Origin: Pyramidobacter piscolens
GTDB lineage: Bacteria > Synergistota > Synergistia > Synergistales > Dethiosulfovibrionaceae
Length of the DNA: 49,422 nucleotides
Assembly: GCA_004558205.1 (NCBI GenBank)
Contig: SFDM01000018.1
Location: 1-49,422, forward strand
Reading direction: 5' to 3'
Under the pieces are notes generated by a model that worked only from the letters and a program-made list of their open reading frames with translations, was not told where the DNA came from and did no database searches. Positions within the stretch are counted from its first letter, which is position 1. Each line of letters begins with the position of its first letter. Below are positions 14,987 through 22,708 of the stretch, one piece after another. Both the position numbers and the translations under genes were made by a program.

Positions 14987-16261
14987 TTAGAGGTACACTC
15001 CGCGCATTTCGGTCGCGTCGGCAACGCGCTTGATGGCAGCAAGGAAGGCCGCGCGGCGCATCTTGACGTTGTGCTCCTGGGCATAGTTCCAGCAGGTAGC
15101 GAAGTTGTCCTTCATGATGTGAAGCAGACGGTCGTTGTAGTCCTTCTCGGTCCAGAAGAATCCGCCGAGGTCCTGGCACCACTCGAAGTAGGAGCCGATG
15201 ACGCCGCCGGAGTTGGCGAGGAAATCGGGAACCACAAGGATGCCCTTGGCGTCGAGGATCTTGTCTCCGCCGGGGGTGGTGGGGCCGTTGGCGCCTTCGA
15301 CGACGTACTTGGCCTTCACTGTGTCGGCGTTCTTCTCGGTGATGACGCCTTCAAGAGCGCAGGGCAGGAAGATGTCGCAATCGCAGGACACGATGTCGTC
15401 GATCTTCTTGTTGCCGGCGACCTTCTCGAAGCCCTCGAGGAGTTTCTTGGGGTGGCTGCCGATCTGCTTGAACGCGGCGCCGACGTCGATACCGTTTTCG
15501 TTGTAGTACACGCCGGTGATGTCGCTGATGGCGACGACCTTAGCGCCGGCCTCGGCCAGCGTCTTGGCGGCGAAGGAACCTACGTTGCCGAATCCCATGA
15601 CGGCGCACTTCACGCCTTCAACGGACTTGCCCAGAGCCTTCATAAGCTCGATGGCGCAGGTGGCGACGCCGAGACCGGTGGCTGCGTTGCGGCCCTTGGA
15701 TCCCCAGAGCGGGATGGGCTTGCCGGTGAAGATCGCGGGCTCAAGGCGTCCGCGCATGCGGCTGATGGTGTCCATGAACCACACCATGATCTGGCCGTTG
15801 GTGTTGACGTCGGGAGCGGGAACGTCGGTCATGGCGCCGACGACGGGCTCGATGCGCGCAGCGTAGGTGCGGCTCAGGCGCTCAAGTTCCTTCTTGGAAA
15901 GCTCAAGGGGATTGACGCAGATTCCGCCCTTGCCGCCGCCGTAGGGGATACCGGCCAGCGAGCACTTCCAGGTCATCATGAACGCAAGAGCTTCGCACTC
16001 GTCGATGCAGACGTCCTGATGGAAGCGGACGCCGCCTTTGGCGGGGCCCACGGCGCTGTTGTGAGCGACGCGGAAGCCCTCGAAAACCTTGATGCTGCCG
16101 TCGTCCATCTCGATCGGGACGGAGACGCAGGTCTTACGCTCGGAATGGGCAAGGATGTCGACGATACCGTCGTCCAGTCCCATTTCGGCCGCAGCGCCGT
16201 AGAAGTTCTCGAGAGCTGTGGAAAGGAGTACGTTGTCAGACTTACGTTTTACTAGAGTCAT
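14987..16261 (-). CDS. Glutamate dehydrogenase (Glu/Leu/Phe/Val family)
   Basis: Oxidative deamination of glutamate to 2-oxoglutarate and ammonia with NAD(P)+, the entry step of amino-acid fermentation. 424 aa. The catalytic region is AKGGVRFHQDV and MTWKCSLAGIPYGGGKGG (catalytic lysine near residue 111), with a Rossmann motif VMGFGNVGSFAA. The start is ATG 16261 behind AGGAGGTG at 8 nt; the longer frame upstream has no such signal. Transcribed alone. A GTGTATACAC palindrome at 16383-16392 upstream could bind a GntR-type regulator. Confidence 0.95.
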   Translation of the reverse strand: MTLVKRKSDNVLLSTALENFYGAAAEMGLDDGIVDILAHSERKTCVSVPIEMDDGSIKVFEGFRVAHNSAVGPAKGGVRFHQDVCIDECEALAFMMTWKCSLAGIPYGGGKGGICVNPLELSKKELERLSRTYAARIEPVVGAMTDVPAPDVNTNGQIMVWFMDTISRMRGRLEPAIFTGKPIPLWGSKGRNAATGLGVATCAIELMKALGKSVEGVKCAVMGFGNVGSFAAKTLAEAGAKVVAISDITGVYYNENGIDVGAAFKQIGSHPKKLLEGFEKVAGNKKIDDIVSCDCDIFLPCALEGVITEKNADTVKAKYVVEGANGPTTPGGDKILDAKGILVVPDFLANSGGVIGSYFEWCQDLGGFFWTEKDYNDRLLHIMKDNFATCWNYAQEHNVKMRRAAFLAAIKRVADATEMRGVYL

Positions 16262-16382
16262 AGCAAAAACACCTCCTGCAAAATAAGCGGCACCCTCATG
16301 CCGCCAAAAACCAAACGCGCACGAAATACAAACTGCTACATTGAATTTTATCACGCTTTTTCCCTGAGTCCAGAGACCTCTT

Positions 16383-16392
16383 GTGTATACAC
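16383..16392. promoter_or_regulatory. GTGTATACAC palindrome upstream of gdh
   Basis: A perfect 10-bp palindrome about 120 nt upstream of the gdh start, in an AT-rich region where the leftward gdh promoter should lie. Its form fits GntR-family operators. No regulator gene is adjacent, so this is tentative. Confidence 0.3.
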
Positions 16393-16511
16393 TTTTGCAG
16401 AAAGCTTGAAAAGCCTTGTCTTTACTTGATTTGAAGCCTTTTTACTGATTTTAGATGAAAATTGATTATAGATCATAAAAAATTCCCCTTTGTGGTTCAG
16501 TGAACAAAAGA

Positions 16512-16540
16512 TTCCATTCCCCTCTGATCTATGCTATAAT
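16512..16540 (+). promoter_or_regulatory. Probable promoter of the aminotransferase gene
   Basis: A perfect TATAAT at 16535-16540, with TTCCAT 17 bases upstream as a weak -35. Transcription would start near 16547, giving a leader of about 140 nt in which I see no clear structure. Confidence 0.55.
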
Positions 16541-16689
16541 TTCAATGTCAAAGCATAAAGCCGAGGCGGATCCATTGAAGTGACTCTGGTTGTCTTCTGT
16601 GAGGGTGGGGACGTCCTGGAGGAGGATCTGTCCCAGATTGATTCTCGTCGTGTTTCAGGCAGCAAAAAAATTTGAGGAGGATGATCTTT

Positions 16690-17889
16690 ATGAGGATTTC
16701 AGAACGTATTCAGCAGTTAAGCGCGTCACCGATCAGAAAACTTGCTCCTTATGCAGCGGCAGCGAAGGCCAAGGGGAAAAAGGTGTACCACCTGAACATC
16801 GGCCAGCCTGATATTGAGACGCCTTCCAATTTCATGGACGCTATCCGCAAGTTCGACGAGAAAGTGATCGCGTACAGCAACTCTCAGGGCGAGATGTTCC
16901 TGATCGAAGCGATCCGCAAATACTACCTTGAATGGGGTATGGATTTCGCCACCTCTGAGATCACGATCACCAACGGCGGTTCCGAAGCCCTCTCCATCGC
17001 CATGATGGCCCTTTGCGATCCCGGCGACGAGATCCTTGTGTTCGAGCCCTTCTACGCCAACTACAGCACCTTCGCCAAGTCGATCAACGCTAACGTGAGG
17101 GCCATCACTACCCATGCCGAGAACGGCTACCGCCTTCCCGACGAGGCCACCGTGGAAGCCCACATCAGCCCCAAGACGCGCGCGATCCTGCTCACCAACC
17201 CGGGCAACCCCACCGGCGTGGTCTATACCAAGGCCGAGATGGAAATGATTTCCCGCGTGGTGCGCCGCCACAATATCGCCCTGATCGCCGACGAAGTTTA
17301 CCGCGAGTTCGTCTACGGCGGTGAGTATCACAGCTTTGGAACCATGCCCGAGCTGGCAGAGAACCTGATCATCGTCGATTCCGTGTCCAAACGCTACAGC
17401 GCCTGCGGCGCCCGTATCGGCGCTCTCCTGAGCAAGGATCCCCAGTTCTCCAAGCAGATCCTGAAGTACTGCCAGGCCCGCCTGTGCTGCCCCATCCTGG
17501 ATCAGGTTGGAGCGGCCGCTCTGTACACCACGCCGAAGCAGTACCTGATGGACGTCAACGTGGAGTACAAAAAACGCCGCGACGCCATTGCCGGCGCTTT
17601 GGCCAAGGTGCCGGGGCTGATCTCCTCCGATCCCCAGGGCGCGTTCTACGTCATGGTCAAGCTGCCCGTGGACAGCGCCGAGAAGTTCGCCATCTGGCTG
17701 CTCGAGAATTTCGACTCCAAGGGCGAAACGGTCATGTTCGCTCCCGGCGGCGGATTCTACAGCACTCCTGGCCTTGGCGGCGACGAAGCCCGTCTGGCCT
17801 ATGTGCTCAAGAGTGAAGACCTGGTCCGCGCCATCGAGATTATGGCCGAAGGGCTCAAGGCCTATCCTGGCGCGAAGATCCTCGCATAG
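16690..17889 (+). CDS. Class I/II pyridoxal-phosphate aminotransferase
   Basis: 399-aa cytoplasmic aminotransferase of fold type I, probably acting on aspartate or a broad set of amino acids. Motifs: NIGQPDIETP, LLTNPGNPTGVVY (substrate and cofactor contacts), ADEVYREFVY, and SVSKRYSACGARIG with the Schiff-base Lys234. The ATG has GAGGAGGATG upstream at a good distance. Located opposite glutamate dehydrogenase, it can collect amino groups onto 2-oxoglutarate for oxidation by that enzyme. Substrate preference cannot be read from sequence. Confidence 0.92.
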   Translation: MRISERIQQLSASPIRKLAPYAAAAKAKGKKVYHLNIGQPDIETPSNFMDAIRKFDEKVIAYSNSQGEMFLIEAIRKYYLEWGMDFATSEITITNGGSEALSIAMMALCDPGDEILVFEPFYANYSTFAKSINANVRAITTHAENGYRLPDEATVEAHISPKTRAILLTNPGNPTGVVYTKAEMEMISRVVRRHNIALIADEVYREFVYGGEYHSFGTMPELAENLIIVDSVSKRYSACGARIGALLSKDPQFSKQILKYCQARLCCPILDQVGAAALYTTPKQYLMDVNVEYKKRRDAIAGALAKVPGLISSDPQGAFYVMVKLPVDSAEKFAIWLLENFDSKGETVMFAPGGGFYSTPGLGGDEARLAYVLKSEDLVRAIEIMAEGLKAYPGAKILA

Positions 17890-17891
17890 AA

Positions 17892-17956
17892 ATAGAGCCA
17901 ATGAAAAGGAGCTGCCGCCCCTCTGAGGGGCGGCAGCTCCTTTTCATTGGCTCTAT
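17892..17956. terminator. Perfect 31-bp hairpin between convergent genes
   Basis: Arms 17892-17922 and 17926-17956 are exactly complementary with a 3-nt loop (CTG). The GC-rich core is bordered by AAAA and TTTT within the stem, so it should stop transcription from both sides: the aminotransferase (rightward) and the methyltransferase (leftward). Much longer than a usual terminator. Confidence 0.85.
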
Positions 17957-17978
17957 TCCTGTTTGGCGCCTTTATCCG

Positions 17979-18590
17979 TCAGGAATGGAGATAATAGAAG
18001 ATATTTTTAACCTGTTCAATGCGAGGCATTTTGCAGTTGTAGACGAACGCCGGCGGGATGTTTCGGAGGACGAAGCTCATTTCCACCTTGCCGAAAAGGT
18101 GCCTGAAACAGTGGCGCATCTGGCGGGAATACTGATAGGCCAGAAACTGTCCGCCGGGCTTGAGACAGGTGAGGACGCCGTGCAGTATTTTCCTGGAGAT
18201 AGCCTTCGGCAGGGTCGTCCAGGGCAGGCTGGAAACGACGAGGTCCAGCGACTGGGGCGCGGCCAGCGACACCAGGTCACAGGCGTCGGAATAAACCGGG
18301 ATGTGCAGTTCCTCCTCGAGATTCTTTCTCATGGCCTGATCCAGTTCAAAGACCTTGAGAGACGCGCCGGGCTGCATCAGCTCCAAAATCCTGCGGGTCA
18401 TTACGCCGCTTCCGGCGCCAAGTTCGGCTACTTGTCCTATATTGTTCCAGGCCGCTCGTTCCAAAAGTCCGTTGACGAGGAAACGGGAGCTGGGGGCAAC
18501 GCTGCCTATTTGCGTAGGCGCGGCGAGAAAGCGCCGCAGGAAGAAAATTATCCCTTCGTTGAAAAGCGCCTGAGAATTCTGTTCTTTCGT
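17979..18590 (-). CDS. SAM-dependent methyltransferase (phospholipid N-methyltransferase/KsgA-like), ACG start
   Basis: Small class I methyltransferase. SAM-binding motif I is VAELGAGSGVMTRRIL, followed by FELD and the motif IV-like LDLVVSSLPWTTLP. The conserved N-terminal part FFLRRFLAAPTQIGSVAPSS lies upstream of the only ordinary start (TTG 18464), so the protein must begin earlier. An ideal AAGGAGGG (18598-18605) stands 7 nt before ACG (18588-18590), which would give MKEQNSQ... and 203 aa. No ATG, GTG or TTG is available in frame between the upstream stop codon and 18464. It is either an ACG start, a mutated ATG, or a sequencing error. Relatives methylate phosphatidylethanolamine or rRNA. 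A good promoter lies upstream. Confidence 0.75.
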   Translation of the reverse strand, partial: TKEQNSQALFNEGIIFFLRRFLAAPTQIGSVAPSSRFLVNGLLERAAWNNIGQVAELGAGSGVMTRRILELMQPGASLKVFELDQAMRKNLEEELHIPVYSDACDLVSLAAPQSLDLVVSSLPWTTLPKAISRKILHGVLTCLKPGGQFLAYQYSRQMRHCFRHLFGKVEMSFVLRNIPPAFVYNCKMPRIEQVKNIFYYLHS

Positions 18591-18658
18591 TGAAAGTCCC
18601 TCCTTGCAGTTATGATGGTGTATCTAGAAAGAGCCGCCGTTTTGCAGCATGGTTTATT

Positions 18659-18701
18659 ATTATAAGGGAAGCGCCCAGAACGTCAACCTGTAATTTACAG
18701 G
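18659..18701 (-). promoter_or_regulatory. Promoter and operator-like palindrome of the methyltransferase gene
   Basis: Leftward TTGACG (18681-18686), a 16-base spacer and TATAAT (18659-18664). Directly upstream of the -35 is CCTGTAATTTACAGG (18687-18701), two 7-base arms around a central T, suited to a dimeric regulator. Between here and the antiporter gene, GGCCGAAAGGCC also forms a small GNRA-loop hairpin. Confidence 0.6.
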
Positions 18702-18768
18702 CAAGTGGGGCGCGGCCGAAAGGCCTCAGCGCCGGCGGCCGTTTCCTCTTTTTGGCAGTGGGACCACA

Positions 18769-20190
18769 TTGCCGAATCCGCTTGACTTTCCCGTGTTGTT
18801 TCTTCTATTATCCTGGGTAGTTTTTGGAATCACACTTTCTGTGGGCTTGAAGGAGTGGAGCGTTATGGATCTTGCGGTGGCTTTTGCCGTCTTCGCGGCG
18901 GCGATGGCGGGGGCGCTGTCCTGGGGCGCGAACATGTTGTGGGGCCTTTTCGCCGGAATGCTGGCGTTTATCGGCGTGGGGCTGAGAAGGGGGGTTCCGC
19001 TGTCCGGGCTTTTAAGGATGTCTTGGCACGGGGCGCTGGGATCCCTGGTGGTGATTCGGGTTTTCGTTTTGATCGGCCTTTTGACGGCGATGTGGAGGAC
19101 CGGCGGGACCTTTGCCCTCCTTGTGGCCTGGGGCATCAAGCTCATTACGCCCTCGCTGTTTATCCTGGTGGCGTTTCTGCTGTCCTGCCTGCTTTCCTAC
19201 GCGATCGGAACGTCCTTCGGCGTGGCGAGCACTCTGGGCGTGGTGCTTATGGCGCTGGCCCGCAGCGGCGGCGTGAACGAATACATCGCCGCCGGGGCCG
19301 TCATGTCGGGCATTTACTTCGGCGACCGCGGCTCGCCTGCGTCGTCCTGCGCGAACCTGGTCGCGGCGGTCACGTCCACGCAGCTTTTCGGCAACGTGAA
19401 GCTGATGATGAAGTCGGCGCTGCTGCCCGCGGGCCTGTCGGCGGGGCTCTACCTGTTCCTGTCGCTGCGCAATCCCGTGGTCGGCGTGAGCGGTTCCACC
19501 CTGGCGGCGCTGGAAGCGGACTTTAACCTCTCGCCCTGGGCTGTCGCGCCGGCGGTGCTGATGATCTTTCTCCCGGTCTTGAAGGTCAGGGTGCTGTACG
19601 CCTTCATCGCGAGCATTCTCTCGGCCTTTCTGTGCGCGGTGCTCTTTCAGGGGCGCGGCGTGGCGGAAACGCTGCGCTGCTGCGTCTTCGGGTTTCAGCT
19701 GCGCGGCGGCGCCGTGGGGACGCTGCTCGATGGAGGCGGCCTCCTTTCAATGCTGAACATCAGCTTGATTTTGTTGGTCTCCAGCACCTATTCGGGCATC
19801 TTTGACGGAACAGGCATGCTGGACGGCCTGCAGTCGCGGATCGAGCGGTTCATGAGGCGCGCCGGCGCCTTTCCCGCCATGGCGCTCGCGGGCGTTCTGG
19901 CCAACGCCTTGTTCTGCAATCAGACCATCGGCGTCATGATGTCCGCCCAAATTATGTCCCGCCCCTACGAGAAGGCGGGCGCGTCGCGGGAGGAGCTGGC
20001 CTTGGACATAGCCAACTCGACGGTGACTTTGGCAGGCATGATCCCCTGGTGTATCGCCTGTTCCATGCCCCTTCTGATGATGAACGTCTCCCTGGGAGCC
20101 CTGCCCTATTCATTCTATCTCTATCTGCTGCCCCTGTGCTACTTCTTTACGAAAAAGAGATGGTTCCGGGCCCGCGGGACAGGCAAATAA
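18769..20190 (+). CDS. NhaC-family Na+/H+ antiporter
   Basis: Polytopic inner-membrane protein, 473 aa, rich in hydrophobic helices (about 11-12). Motifs typical of NhaC: SYAIGTSFGVASTLG, GAVMSGIYFGDRGSPASSCANL and LANALFCNQTIGVMMSAQI. It exchanges sodium for protons, or in some family members organic solutes such as malate/lactate or tyrosine/tyramine. The start is uncertain. TTG 18769 gives the first helix expected for the family but has no good ribosome binding site. ATG 18865 has AAGGAG 9 nt upstream and a promoter-like TTGACT-18-TATTAT before it, but removes that helix. I favour the longer form. Confidence 0.85.
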   Translation: MPNPLDFPVLFLLLSWVVFGITLSVGLKEWSVMDLAVAFAVFAAAMAGALSWGANMLWGLFAGMLAFIGVGLRRGVPLSGLLRMSWHGALGSLVVIRVFVLIGLLTAMWRTGGTFALLVAWGIKLITPSLFILVAFLLSCLLSYAIGTSFGVASTLGVVLMALARSGGVNEYIAAGAVMSGIYFGDRGSPASSCANLVAAVTSTQLFGNVKLMMKSALLPAGLSAGLYLFLSLRNPVVGVSGSTLAALEADFNLSPWAVAPAVLMIFLPVLKVRVLYAFIASILSAFLCAVLFQGRGVAETLRCCVFGFQLRGGAVGTLLDGGGLLSMLNISLILLVSSTYSGIFDGTGMLDGLQSRIERFMRRAGAFPAMALAGVLANALFCNQTIGVMMSAQIMSRPYEKAGASREELALDIANSTVTLAGMIPWCIACSMPLLMMNVSLGALPYSFYLYLLPLCYFFTKKRWFRARGTGK

Positions 20191-20201
20191 AAAATATCAG
20201 T

Positions 20202-20242
20202 AAAGCTCAGGCCGGAAACAATGCGGCTTGAGCTTTGTTTTT
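20202..20242 (+). terminator. Terminator of the NhaC-family gene
   Basis: AAAGCTCAGGCCG (20202-20214) pairs with CGGCTTGAGCTTT (20224-20236, one G-U), followed by TTTGTTTTT. Confidence 0.9.
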
Positions 20243-20276
20243 GCTTTCTGGTTTCCAGCGGGCCGAGGTTTTTCGC

Positions 20277-20305
20277 GTGACGGTTTTAAAAAAGGATGCT
20301 ATACT
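20277..20305 (+). promoter_or_regulatory. Promoter of the RNase P RNA gene
   Basis: GTGACG (20277-20282), a 17-base spacer and TATACT (20300-20305). The mature RNA starts about 8 bases further on, as expected. Confidence 0.7.
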
Positions 20306-20312
20306 TCTCCCT

Positions 20313-20654
20313 TGGGAGCGGTCCTGATAGTCGCTGCCGCGGAAGCGGGAGAGGAAAGTCCGGGCTCCGCAGGGCAAGACGCTGGATAACGTCCAGTTGG
20401 CGTAAGCCACAGGAAAGTGCAACAGAGAGCAGACCGCCCGGTTTCCGCACCGGGTAAGGGTGAAAGGGTGGGGTAAGAGCCCACCGGACGGCAGGCGACT
20501 GCCGTGCCTGGCAAACCCCGTCTGGAGCAAGATCGAATAGGGAGGGACGAGGCTGCCCGCTGACCTCCGGGTACAGATCGCTTGAGACGCGCAGCAATGT
20601 GCGTTCTAGATAAATGACTATCCATGACAGAACCCGGCTTATGGGCCGCTCCCA
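20313..20654 (+). ncRNA. rnpB: RNase P RNA (type A), rnpB
   Basis: Catalytic RNA of RNase P, which trims the 5' end of tRNA precursors. Recognised by the conserved core: GAGGAAAGTCCGGGCTCC near the 5' end, CAGAGAGCAGACCGCC, GGGTGAAAGGGTGGGGTAAG, and ACAGAACCCGGCTTAT near the 3' end. The ends pair as the closing stem (TGGGAGCGG with the complementary CCGCTCCCA). About 342 nt, normal for type A. Confidence 0.97.
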
Positions 20655-20774
20655 TTGTCAGAACCGAGCCCATGGATTGAAGAAGTTTTTTGGAATTGGT
20701 TTATTGTTGATGTTAATAGTGAATTTTCTGGTATTTATCCTAACGAATTAAACTTAATATTTAGACTATGTTTT

Positions 20775-20812
20775 GCGAGCCAGCTTTTTTTCACGCTGGC
20801 TCGCTTTTTTTT
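20775..20812 (+). terminator. Terminator between rnpB and the mraZ promoter
   Basis: GCGAGCCAGC (20775-20784) pairs perfectly with GCTGGCTCGC (20795-20804), followed by eight T. The 120 nt between rnpB and this hairpin are AT-rich and show no gene. Confidence 0.95.
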
Positions 20813-20910
20813 GTTATCAGTTTGTGGATCTTTTTGTGAGCGGGAGAAACTTTTTGTCTTTATTAGTTTGATATTATTTTTTGTTACGATTAAGGGGGCT
20901 TCGGGTTGTA

Positions 20911-20973
20911 TTGACCCTGGGCGAAAAACCCTGTATTCTGACTCTAAGTGGTAGAAAGTGGGACGAAGTGGGG
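20911..20973 (+). promoter_or_regulatory. mraZ promoter with MraZ-binding repeats
   Basis: TTGACC (20911-20916), a 17-base spacer and TATTCT (20934-20939). Just downstream are three direct repeats, GTGGT, GTGGG and GTGGG, starting at 20948, 20958 and 20968, exactly 10 bases apart. This is the arrangement bound by MraZ in front of its own operon in other bacteria, so the cluster is probably autoregulated. Confidence 0.85.
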
Positions 20974-20982
20974 GATAAGGCC

Positions 20983-21414
20983 ATGTTCATGGGGAGCTGT
21001 GATCACCGCATTGATAGCAAGGGACGACTGGTTCTGCCGGCGAAGTACCGTCAGGATCTGGGCGACTCTGTGGTGTGCACCGTGGGCCTCGATGGATGCG
21101 TTGCTGTTTATCCGATGAAGGAATGGGAAAAATACCTCACGAAACTTCAGTCTCTGCCCTTTGCGAGAGGCGACGCCCGTCAGTTCATGCGGGCCGTTCT
21201 CGGGGCCGCCGAGGAACTGTCCATAGACGGCCAGGGCCGCATTTTGATCAACTCCAAGCTGCGCGGTTACGCGTCGCTGGGGGAGAAGGTCGTGGTCAGC
21301 GGCGTCATCGACCATTTGGAAATCTGGAACAGCGACCAGTGGGCGGCCAACGACGCCAATATGCTTCAGAACTTTACAAATCTCGCGGAGGGGGTGGGTG
21401 AGCTTGGAATTTGA
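20983..21414 (+). CDS. mraZ: MraZ transcriptional regulator
   Basis: 143-aa DNA-binding protein with two SpoVT/AbrB-like halves: HRIDSKGRLVLPAKYR near the N-terminus and LSIDGQGRILINSKLR in the middle. It forms a ring that binds TGGG repeats and adjusts expression of the division and wall cluster. The ATG at 20983 gives the standard N-terminus MFMGSCDHRID; an upstream in-frame extension runs through the promoter and is not real. First gene of the cluster, overlapping rsmH. Confidence 0.96.
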   Translation: MFMGSCDHRIDSKGRLVLPAKYRQDLGDSVVCTVGLDGCVAVYPMKEWEKYLTKLQSLPFARGDARQFMRAVLGAAEELSIDGQGRILINSKLRGYASLGEKVVVSGVIDHLEIWNSDQWAANDANMLQNFTNLAEGVGELGI

Positions 21415-22345
21415 GCATGTCCCTGTGCTTCTTGAGGCGGTTCTTCGTTCGATGCCCGAGAAGGCCGACGCGCTTGTGGTGGACGGCACTTTGGGGCTCG
21501 GCGGTTATTCCGAAGCCTTTTTGAACAGGGCTCCGGGGTGGCGCGTGGTAGGCATCGACCGCGACGAGCGCGCTCGGGCACTCGCTTCCGAGAGGCTGAA
21601 ACCTTTCGGCGCGCGTTTTCAGGCGCTTGCCGGCGATTTTCGGAACATGAAGGACCTGTGCCGCGCCGCGGGCATTTCCTTTGCGGACTGCGTGGTCTTG
21701 GACCTGGGTGTTTCAAACATGCAGCTGGCGGACGGCGCGCGAGGCTTTTCATTCCGCGGGAACGGGCCGCTGGACATGAGGATGGATCCCGGATCTGGAA
21801 CGCCCTCGGCGGCGGATTTGGTGAACAGCCTCTCCCGTGAGGTGTTGACGGATATATTTCGAAAGTACGGCGAAGAACGATTTGCCTGGAGCGTGGCCGG
21901 CGAGATCCTGAAAGAGCGCGCCAAGGCCCCGATTGAAACGACCGACGGCCTGGTCGAGGTGATCCGCCGGGGGATACCGGCGCCGGCGATGAGGAAGATG
22001 AGCGGCCATCCAGCGCGCCATGTTTTTCAGGCGCTGAGGATTGCCGTCAACGACGAGCTGGGAGCTCTGGAGCAGGGGCTTCGGGAAGCTTTTGAACTGT
22101 TGGCCCCGGAAGGCCGGCTGATCGTCGTCACCTATCACTCTCTGGAAGACCGCATCGTAAAGCACCAGTTTAAAGAGTGGAACGAAAAGGATTTGGGAAT
22201 TCTGGAACCCCGCAAAGCCCAAACGCCTGACGAGGAGGAAGTTGAAAGAAATCCGAAGTCAAGGAGCGCCAGGCTCCGCGGATTTCTCAGGAGAGATATT
22301 ACGAGTTTGGAGAAAGGACGAATAGGACCATGGCGAAGAATGTAA
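21398..22345 (+). CDS. rsmH: 16S rRNA m4C1402 methyltransferase RsmH (MraW)
   Basis: 315-aa SAM-dependent enzyme that methylates N4 of C1402 in 16S rRNA. Motifs: HVPVLLEAVL at the N-terminus, VDGTLGLGGYSEAFL (SAM site), VVLDLGVSNMQL, MRMD and VTYHSLEDRIVKHQF. The start is GTG, overlapping the last codons of mraZ. The stop overlaps the next gene by 16 nt. Confidence 0.96.
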   Translation: MSLEFEHVPVLLEAVLRSMPEKADALVVDGTLGLGGYSEAFLNRAPGWRVVGIDRDERARALASERLKPFGARFQALAGDFRNMKDLCRAAGISFADCVVLDLGVSNMQLADGARGFSFRGNGPLDMRMDPGSGTPSAADLVNSLSREVLTDIFRKYGEERFAWSVAGEILKERAKAPIETTDGLVEVIRRGIPAPAMRKMSGHPARHVFQALRIAVNDELGALEQGLREAFELLAPEGRLIVVTYHSLEDRIVKHQFKEWNEKDLGILEPRKAQTPDEEEVERNPKSRSARLRGFLRRDITSLEKGRIGPWRRM

Positions 22346-22683
22346 GGAGAAGCGTTCGTTCCTGCAAGTTGAGTTATGCCTTTGTTGCCTTTTTAATTAC
22401 GTCGATTATGCTTCTGGGGCTTTTGTCCACGTTCAGAAACGACACCCAGGTTTTGGACAGCGAGATCGCCGCGATCCAGCGGCAGCTGGCGGAGGCCCAG
22501 AAGGAACTGCGCGACCTTGAACAGGAAGCGACGGCCATGATGTCGCCTTCGGCCGTCCACGTTTACGCCATGCGCGAGCTAGGAATGGCGCAGGTGCACC
22601 TTGCCGGCGCGGTCCACCTCGGAGTGGGGCGGTCCGACGGCACGGCGACGGCGTCGCTGGTCCGCGTGAACTCAGAACGTTAG
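22330..22683 (+). CDS. ftsL: FtsL-like cell division protein
   Basis: 117-aa bitopic protein. A short basic cytoplasmic N-terminus, one membrane helix (LSYAFVAFLITSIMLLGLL, about residues 14-32), then a periplasmic coiled coil with heptad pattern (about 38-70). Size, topology and position between rsmH and ftsI identify it; the sequence itself is poorly conserved in this family. It would form a complex with FtsQ and a DivIC/FtsB partner, which is not in this window. Confidence 0.85.
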   Translation: MAKNVRRSVRSCKLSYAFVAFLITSIMLLGLLSTFRNDTQVLDSEIAAIQRQLAEAQKELRDLEQEATAMMSPSAVHVYAMRELGMAQVHLAGAVHLGVGRSDGTATASLVRVNSER

Positions 22684-22708
22684 GCTGCCGCGCGGGAGCG
22701 GATCTTTT

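Noticed and set aside
15071..17901. Long frames opposite glutamate dehydrogenase and the aminotransferase
   Set aside because: Antisense shadows with His/Gly/Val-rich composition.
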